From Pseudorasbora parva (lineage: Eukaryota > Chordata > Actinopteri > Cypriniformes > Gobionidae), in NCBI RefSeq assembly GCF_024679245.1, contig NC_090177.1, forward strand, positions 41,984,518-42,048,517: a stretch of 64,000 nucleotides of DNA. Reading direction: 5' to 3'. Each line of letters opens with the position of its first letter. Within the stretch, counting starts at the first letter, position 1. The notes under the pieces were generated by a model that saw only the letters and a program-made list of their open reading frames with translations, was not told the DNA's origin and ran no database searches. Below, piece after piece: positions 57,590 to 64,000 of this stretch. The position numbers were made by a program, and so were the translations under genes.

Positions 57590-58352
57590 GTCTTTGGGAT
57601 AAATTTGGGTTTCCAGTTACACCAAAAGAGTATGCTGCTGTATTTGGTGCCATACCTCAACAAGTTATACAATTTGTAAGAGCGTGTGGAAGTGATTCTT
57701 CTGAGGCAGTATATGTTGAAGACAGCATGTTTTAGGAGACATTGACATTCTGAAACACAGTTGTACTAATAAACATATTAGGGATATTATAACAGGTGAA
57801 ACAGCTACTCATAAAAGTTTATTGTGGAGCAGTGTATTTAGGAATATAAACTGGAATAAACTTGGTGTATATGTGAAGCATACTGCTTAAATAATAAAGT
57901 AAAAGAAGTTACATTTAAAATGTTACATGGCATATATCCAGCTAAAAATGTATTAGAGAGGTTTAATTAGATATTGATTAACCTGTGATTTTTATTCAAT
58001 AGAAAAATAATCTATTATTCATCTCTTTTGTGATTGTATATACACAAAGATTTTTTGGGTGGACATTGAAAATGTCATTAGAAGGAAAAAAAAATTGTTA
58101 TATTTAAATTAAATAATTTTGATATATGTATACATTATTTCCAATGAACGTGATAATAATAATAATTTCACCTTTATTGTAAAACTTTTTATTATTTTGG
58201 GAAAATTTCATATAGACAAGAAGAAATGGTCAGGATCCAAGCCACATTTTATTCAGGAGACTAAGGACTATTGCACCAGTTTAAAGAATATTATGAATAA
58301 AAAAGCAAGAAAGACTTGTAATATACTTAAAGAATATAATTTCTTTGATTAA
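57590..58352 (+). pseudogene. L1-type LINE, C-terminal remnant
   Basis: Broken frames read EYAAVFGAIPQQVIQFVRAC, LWSSVFRNINWNKLGVYV, TFKMLHGIYPAKNVLERF and finally LGKFHIDKKKWSGSKPHF then FIQETKDYCTSLKNIMNKKA, the usual end of L1-like ORF2 proteins. Stops and frame changes are frequent. Only the last third or less is present. Confidence 0.7.
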
Positions 58353-58798
58353 TTTATCAAGGTTTGTATACTCTGGTATTTTTTTGTTTCATTGTTCTTT
58401 TTTTAATTTATTTTTACTTTATTTTATTTTGTTGTATGTGTATTAATATATTTTCTTTGCTGTATTTTACATTTTTTAAATAACAAAAAACAAAGATTAA
58501 CTGCACAATGTGTGTAAACCTCCAATACATAAAGTAAAGTATAAAGTAATTATTCCATCACAATTCACAAATAAATCTCTCAATCAAGTGACTGTGTCTT
58601 TAGTATTTAAAACAAATTTTTCACAACATTAAAATATTATTTTCAAATAAACTTTTATATTTATTATTATTTAAAATTATTATTGCCCCTGGTTCAGAAA
58701 TGAACTCTTGTAATAAAGTTGCAGTGGCTGGGACAGATTTTGAATATCACCTCAAGATGCGATCTAATCCTGTTTACATGAAATAAGCTCCCGAGCAG

Positions 58799-59351
58799 TA
58801 GCCTGACAAGCCAGACCCACATCAAGATGTTTGGTCTGGAAACTCACCATAGAAAGGAATCAGTCTGAGGGGCGGGATAATCGGTTGTCTTTCAAACTCC
58901 CTCTGCACGCGATAGGATAGCAGTACACCAACCGGAGCAACGACGGTGAAGGGGAGCTCGCTGACTGATTAAACATTCGCCATATCCGGTCGGCTAAACT
59001 CCGAACACATCTTCCCTTTTTAAGAATGACTTCAGTGCCGCTCTTTGTTCTTTTCTCAGAGGAAAGCTTAACTCCAAGTCTTCCGGAGGCGTGGGCAGAG
59101 CTGATTCGAAAGACCGCCGCCGTTCACCAGTTTCTGCGTTTACTAGAAGACTGTGTTACTAGAAGCACGCAAACACAATTTGGCCGTCGTCATTATGGCC
59201 CGCCCGCCGACTCTATAGCCTACCTACACGATGTGATTGGGCCGTCCAGATTCTGAGGAATACAGCTCAGATAGGAATTGAGAGTTGCTAGACCACACTT
59301 GCGGGCAAATTAAATTTGCTACCGCTAGGGTGCGTCTAGATTTCTAGGCTA
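58799..59351 (+). mobile_element. MITE with 9-bp target duplication, copy 1
   Basis: Ends TAGCCTGACAAG and CTAGGCTA; CCCGAGCAG flanks it at 58790-58798 and 59352-59360. It is homologous, in inverse orientation, to 62716-63242, which has its own 9-bp duplication. A 9-bp duplication points to a Mutator-like or related superfamily rather than hAT. A short open frame at 59026-59256 is part of the repeat and not a gene. Confidence 0.9.
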
Positions 59352-60790
59352 CCCGAGCAGGTTTAAGCTAACGGACCTGTTGCTATGACAGCAAGTCCAG
59401 GATGAGCTTTGAAGAACCAAACAATCCAAGATCAAGCCAAATCGTCAACAGTCTAACCTAACCAGCTAACTGAGTTAGCCACGTACGAAGAACGGACCCC
59501 AGGGCAGGGAGCAAACAAACAGAATCAAAATGGCTGGCAAGGGTCAGGAAAGGAATCAAATATGAGTAAGTGCTTTCACACTAGTACTTTAGGTGCACAC
59601 CCGGGTTCGATTGACGTCAGAGGTCGGTTCGTTTGGATGATGTGAACGCGGTCTTCCAAACTAAGGTGCGCACCCGCGAACCGCACCCGAGTCTGCTTAA
59701 AGAGGTGGCCTGGGGTTCGTTTCATGTGAACTCCGGTATGGTTCGCTGCTGATGTGAATGCAATCGTACTAAATCCCGGAAGGTAACCGCTATTAATGAC
59801 ATATGAGTTGATAAAAATTTGTGTTTTGTGTGTTTCACTCATTTACCTGACAAGAGTCCCTGACATGCTGCAAACAGAGAGTTGTAGATCTCATTTCTGC
59901 TCGTCTTCAGCGCTATTTGTCAAACACATGTATAACCAATTCACAATGAATAAGTGCTCAGAAATTATCACCAGAGTGAGAACTCCTCATCTGTGTGAAG
60001 AGGTGCAGGTGACTGTACAATCTGTCCCAGGAATGAGGGCCTATGGGAATTGTAGTTCAAATGTAAAACAGTCAATATTGGGGTGATGGCTCCCTCTGGT
60101 GGTGTGAAGGAGGTGGTGTGGGAGCCTCAGAGTTATTGCCTTCATGTTCTTCTACCCTCTCCCTCGCGCCATCCTCCCTCTCTGTCCCGCTATCTTCCGG
60201 GGAAATGCACTAAATTGGGACATTATATACAACTAACCAAATGAGCTCACAATTCCCTTAAAAGGTAAAGAAACATGTTGTCCTGTTTAAAATAGTTTGC
60301 TTTATGCTTACATGTGGCACAATCCACTTTTCATGTAAAGAATACTGTACATCATGGCAAATACAGCCCATCATCTGTCTATCCTCTGCACACATGTACA
60401 GACACACGCTGGCTCCACAAAATGCATTATACAAATAATTATGAACATTAATGAATAATACTGAAAATAACATTAAACAATAACTTTTTAGTGTTCATCA
60501 ACAAACTTTTGTGCATGTGAATCAATGTATATGCATCATGACATGACATGACACAGTTGACAAAAACTGCATTTAATTTGTAAACATGATTTTGTAAGTT
60601 TCAGTATTATTATAACTTCTGTATCATTCTTTCAAAGGCATATGCCATTTTTAATTTCCTTAACTTACCTGAAGTGAAAGGGCCCATCTTCACTCTTAAT
60701 AAATGTCTGTCATTTTTCTGGTGAAAGAAAACAATATGAAACCAAATCGACGTGGTTTGCTATACTAAACTTGTTTTGCCAATCTTTAAG
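59352..60790. other. Upstream region of the receptor gene; repeats
   Basis: 59570-59790 resembles a dispersed MITE (TGCTTTCACACTAGTAC, GCGAACCGCACCCGAG) without resolved ends. 60000-60130 holds a short repeat-like segment. The receptor's 5' UTR exon must lie here or further upstream, but I cannot locate it. Confidence 0.4.
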
Positions 60791-60843
60791 ACCAGCTTAA
60801 AGTGTTCTTTTTTTTTTTTTTTTCAGCAACTCAAAGTACAGCC

Positions 60844-61731
60844 ATGGAGGACAATTATGACAGTGATCTCTTCATCACTACCCCAAGTTATGATGATTAT
60901 CATTATAACATTGAAATGCCTTCTAATCTAAATCCACACTATGAAATCAGACTGTCCATCTTCCTCATCACTGCTCTGTGTGTGGGAGTGCCGTGTCTGA
61001 TTTGGGCTTTTTATTTTGTGCATCGTCAGAGAAAGACCAGAGGCCGGATCTCAGCCTTCATCATCCTCCTCCTCCTCTGTGACCTGTTGCAACTGCTCAT
61101 GTATCCATTTATAGTGACAATATTTCTTAGTTTTATCACTGTCTTTGACTTTATTACATTCCTTGCGTTTTATTCTCTGAAAGTCTGTGGGCTTTACCTG
61201 CAACAGCTGGTGGCTCTGGAGGGAGTTCTGACTCTGAAATATCCGCTGATCTCTGCTCGTATTTTCTCAGCCCCCTGTTACATCATAATCTCCATCATTA
61301 TACTTATTATTCCTTTAACGTGTGTATTATTGGTGGTTTTCATTGGCTATGATTATGGTTTGTATATTACTATTGGCATAATTCTGGCACCTGTGTGTTT
61401 ATTGGTTGGCACAGGCATAATCACATTCAAAGCCCCGTCCACTCCTGCCAGTACACCTGTCACTGAGAACAGACCAGGTGCAATGCTGTTTCTTGTCTCC
61501 ACGGTTAACTTAGTTGTGCTCTATATCCCGTTTGTGTTGATTTACTTTATCCCTCTCTATGTCATGTGGTTGACTTGGTTGAAGATGACTTGGTTTGAGA
61601 TGTCTTTCTGCTTGTTGAGTTTGACAGTGATTTCAGAGCCTCTCCTGTGTGTGCTGGTCTGCAGAGAGAATCTCAACACTCAGACAAATCAACCACACAT
61701 AGAGCTCAACTCCACACAGACGTCAGTCTGA
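60844..61731 (+). CDS. Seven-helix (GPCR-like) membrane receptor, unclassified
   Basis: 295 codons from ATG in GCCATGG, 17 bases after a splice acceptor (T-rich tract, TTTTTTCAG ending at 60826); an in-frame open extension upstream is only intron. Seven hydrophobic segments: about 37-61, 71-98, 104-127, 141-168, 172-197, 212-238 and 248-270. The N-terminus is acidic and Tyr-rich (DNYDSDLFITTPSYDDYHYN), as in peptide/chemokine receptors. Helix 3 ends ALEGVLTLKYP instead of a DRY motif, and helix 7 has no NPxxY (SLTVISEPLLCVLVC). A short polar tail follows. I take it as a fish-specific rhodopsin-like orphan receptor. Ligand and coupling are unknown. The single coding exon is intact. Confidence 0.78.
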   Translation: MEDNYDSDLFITTPSYDDYHYNIEMPSNLNPHYEIRLSIFLITALCVGVPCLIWAFYFVHRQRKTRGRISAFIILLLLCDLLQLLMYPFIVTIFLSFITVFDFITFLAFYSLKVCGLYLQQLVALEGVLTLKYPLISARIFSAPCYIIISIIILIIPLTCVLLVVFIGYDYGLYITIGIILAPVCLLVGTGIITFKAPSTPASTPVTENRPGAMLFLVSTVNLVVLYIPFVLIYFIPLYVMWLTWLKMTWFEMSFCLLSLTVISEPLLCVLVCRENLNTQTNQPHIELNSTQTSV

Positions 61732-62148
61732 ACTGAACATCCAGCCGAGGCTTATTTCAATAAAAATGTATAAGGAATATAAATCACAAACACATTATGA
61801 CACACACCTTTACATGCACCTTTACACACACACACACGTTGGGTTTTTGTGTATTGTGGGGACTTTCCATAGATGTAATGGATTTTACACTATACAAACT
61901 GTACATCCTATCCCCCTACACTGCCCCTGCCCCTAAACCTACCCATCACAGGAAACATTCTGCATTTTTACATTTTCCAAAAAACATAATTAAGTATGTT
62001 TAAAATCCATTTACATTGTGGGGACCGCTGGCTGGTGTAATATGTAATACAATGTAAAATAAACAAGTACACACACATGCCTTCCAGAACACCACTGCCA
62101 GGATTCTGAGTATAACCAGAGAATTGTTTAAACACACACACAGCAAAA
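61732..62148. other. 3' flank of the receptor gene
   Basis: AATAAA at about 61759 (TTTCAATAAAAATG) is a likely polyadenylation signal 30 bases after the stop. A CA-rich tract follows (61801-61840), then the dispersed CCCTACACTGCCCCTGCCCC repeat (61913) also seen at 53.05 kb. Confidence 0.6.
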
Positions 62149-63304
62149 TCCTCAGAGTTAAATGAACACAATGATGAGCTAATTAAGCCACTACAGAATG
62201 ATCATATTCTGATCATCAAGCAGCCGACAGCATCTGATTGTGTGTTCTCTGCTTTTCTTGCCATATAGCAAACCCAGATACAGCAGTCAGTAAAAAACTA
62301 ACATTAGAAAGTCATCAAACTGCCCAACTAAAGGAAACAATGATCACTATAATGGTGACATAAAACACTCTATAAATTCTCAATAAGTGCTTATGTAGAT
62401 GTATATCAGAAATAAAGTGAGTCTGGTTAGTAATGTGTGAGCTGGTAATGCTGTTTGTGGAGTTGTTTAATCCTCTGCTGAGATCTTCAGAGATTTAATG
62501 TCTTCTTTTATCTTCAGTTGATTTCATCTAAGGCTGTGTCTGAAGTCAGTTGTAGTTCTTGTGTTTCTCTTTTCTTTAATGAATCTGATTGTTATCATCA
62601 GGTAACAGCTTATTAGCAGCAGGTGTGCATAATTAATGATCAATCACTTAATTATCTCATTAACTTTTACAATGATTTGGTGTTACCTTTTAACACTCTG
62701 AGTGTGGACTCATAGTAGCCTAGAAATCTAGACGCACCCTAGCGGCAGCAAATTTAATTTGCCCGCAAGTGTGGTCTAGCAACTCTCAATTCCTATCTGA
62801 GCTGTATTCTTCAGAATCTGGACGGCCCAATCACATCCTGTATAGAGTCAGCGGGCGGGGCCATAATGACGACGGCCGAGTTGCGTTTGCGTGCTTCTAG
62901 TAACACAGAAACTGGCAAACGGCGGCGGTCTTTCGAATCAGCTCTGCCCGCGCCTCCGGAAGACTTGGAGTTAAGCTTTCCTCTGAGAAAAGAACAAAGA
63001 GCGGCACTGAAGTCATTCTTAAAAAGGGAAGATGTGTTCGGAGTTTAGCTGACCGGATACGGCGAATGTTTAATCAGTCAGCGAGCTCCCCTTCACCGTC
63101 ATTGCTCCGGTTGGTGTAGCGCTATCCTATCGCGTGCAGAGGGAGTTTGAAAGACAACCGTTTATCCGCCCCTCGGATTGAGCCCTGTCTATGGTGAGTT
63201 TCCAGACCAAACATCTTGATGTGGGTCTGGCTTGTCAGCCTAGACTCATAGTGGACTCATATAAAAACCAGCAGTGTTCATTTAACACTGAGGATTTTGC
63301 TGTG
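62149..63304. mobile_element. Foldback element interrupted by the MITE
   Basis: Left CACAGCAAAATCCTCAG, then AGTTAAATGAACAC; the right end is its inverse (CACTGAGGATTTTGCTGTG). It contains the shared ~200-bp arm module near 62440-62680. The 9-bp-TSD MITE at 62716-63242 lies between the right arm pieces. Confidence 0.82.
62716..63242 (-). mobile_element. MITE with 9-bp target duplication, copy 2
   Basis: Begins TAGCCTAGAAATC and ends GTCAGCCTA; GACTCATAG flanks it at 62707-62715 and 63243-63251. It is an inverted homologue of 58799-59351, so two copies face each other across the receptor gene. No protein is encoded. Confidence 0.92.
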
Positions 63305-63457
63305 CATACATAGCTGTTTATTTTTGCTGGGTTTTTGTTTTCAACAAATATGAATATAATTTTTTTGAATTATGCTTTATATACAACTTATATTTCTGTT
63401 ATTTTTTTATTAATATAGCTAAAAATAAATTGTACCTATGTATTGTTTATTAATCTA

Positions 63458-64000
63458 CACAGCAAAAACTCCAGTGTTAAATTAACTCTCCTCAGAGTTT
63501 ATTTGGCTCCACACTCAAGAGTGTTAAAAGTAACTCTGAAGAAGTGTTAAAGTTAATGAGATAATTAAGAGATTAATTAAGTGTTGATTGGCCATTAGTG
63601 ATGACACCTGATGATAACAAGCAGAATCACTGAAGGAAAGAGTCACCATTTATAAGTCACCATTATGGAGATCAGTGTTTGCTTAATGTGTTTGCTTAGT
63701 TGGGCTCTGGACCCTTGGCTTTTTAACATTAGTTATTTTTTCTGGCTGCTTTAATTGTGTGTTTGGAACACACATTTTGGCAAAGAAAGCACAGAGAAAA
63801 TCTGTTCAGGAGTTAGTGATGTTTTGATTAACATAATCATCATTTTTGATTGGTGCACCCAGAATGCACTGCAAAAGCTTTTTGATGGCCACCATTGTTG
63901 AGATTCATACGCTGATTATTGATGTCTCTGTGTGGCTGAATGACAAGAGATTTAAGTCTTTTTTTTTTAACAGAGTAATTTTTAAAATCCCTCTGATTAT
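63458..64000. mobile_element. Foldback element of the shared-arm family, cut by the window edge
   Basis: Starts CACAGCAAAAACTCCAGTG; then the shared module (AAGTTAATGAGATAATTAAG near 63553; ATCACTGAAGGAAAGAG near 63627) and CACCATTATGGAGATCAGTG. The right arm is outside the window. Confidence 0.7.

Larger units (their letters stand above)
56897..59503. mobile_element. Possible TIR element enclosing an L1 remnant and a MITE
   Basis: CCCGTTCTTCGTACCTCGTA near 56899 is mirrored by TACGAAGAACGGACCCC near 59484 (read inverted, GTCCGTTCTTCGTACGTGGC). Only about 20 bases match well, and no target duplication was established. The interior is mostly later insertions and AT-rich DNA. Confidence 0.4.

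Noticed and set aside
59026..59256. A 76-codon ORF upstream of the receptor gene
   Set aside because: It lies inside the 9-bp-TSD MITE and recurs, inverted, in the second copy at 62.7-63.2 kb.
60802..60843. Upstream start of the receptor ORF in a poly-T run
   Set aside because: The T tract ending in CAG is a splice acceptor; the ATG at 60844 in GCCATGG context is the better start.

Overview
The window looks like nuclear DNA of a ray-finned fish, most likely a cyprinid or other otophysan. It has intron-split vertebrate genes (an alpha-2,8-sialyltransferase, a non-visual opsin exon, a seven-helix receptor). It is also dense with repeat types typical of fish: Tc1, L2, hAT, TTAA-flanked MITEs, DIRS, foldback elements, CA/TG runs and minisatellites. 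No rRNA, tRNA, CRISPR array or bacterial-style operon was seen.

Layout. 1-4.6 kb: a GC-rich non-coding repeat whose right end has the same two-part inverted terminal module as the DIRS retrotransposon at 53.4-56.8 kb. 4.9-6.6 kb: a four-exon minus-strand gene for a Myb/SANT-like DNA-binding protein, with phase-consistent splice sites. 7.5-15.8 kb: the last two coding exons of a plus-strand sialyltransferase. Its 7.75-kb intron holds a dead Tc1, a dead antisense L2 LINE (itself carrying a TTAA MITE), and a LINE with an intact 1151-residue ORF combining reverse transcriptase and a restriction-like endonuclease. 15.8-31 kb: hAT MITEs, 47-bp, 41-bp and 36-bp minisatellites, a second L2 tail, another dead Tc1 and several TTAA-flanked elements. 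31.1-32.4 kb: a solo LTR inside a TIR element, then one opsin exon (minus strand) whose partner exons are not seen. 33.3-44.3 kb: a mirror-symmetric nest of foldback elements around a piece of Tc1. 44.3-46.1 kb: an AT-rich minisatellite with an exact-offset 1260-bp internal duplication. 46.1-53.0 kb: a further CACTGTAA-ended element carrying a foldback and an L2 LINE. 53.4-56.8 kb: a damaged DIRS element. 56.9-59.5 kb: a TIR element with an L1 remnant and a MITE flanked by a 9-bp target duplication. 60.8-61.7 kb: a single-exon seven-helix receptor. 62.1 kb to the end: more foldbacks, including a second copy of that MITE in opposite orientation.

The host genes (Myb/SANT-like, sialyltransferase, opsin exon, receptor) show no functional link. 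The window is mainly a record of nested transposition, with target-site duplications that let the order of several insertions be read. The items most worth a second look are the intact endonuclease LINE, the 10.7-kb mirror structure, the 2.8-kb element with perfect 91-bp inverted repeats, the unclassified receptor and the orphan opsin exon.
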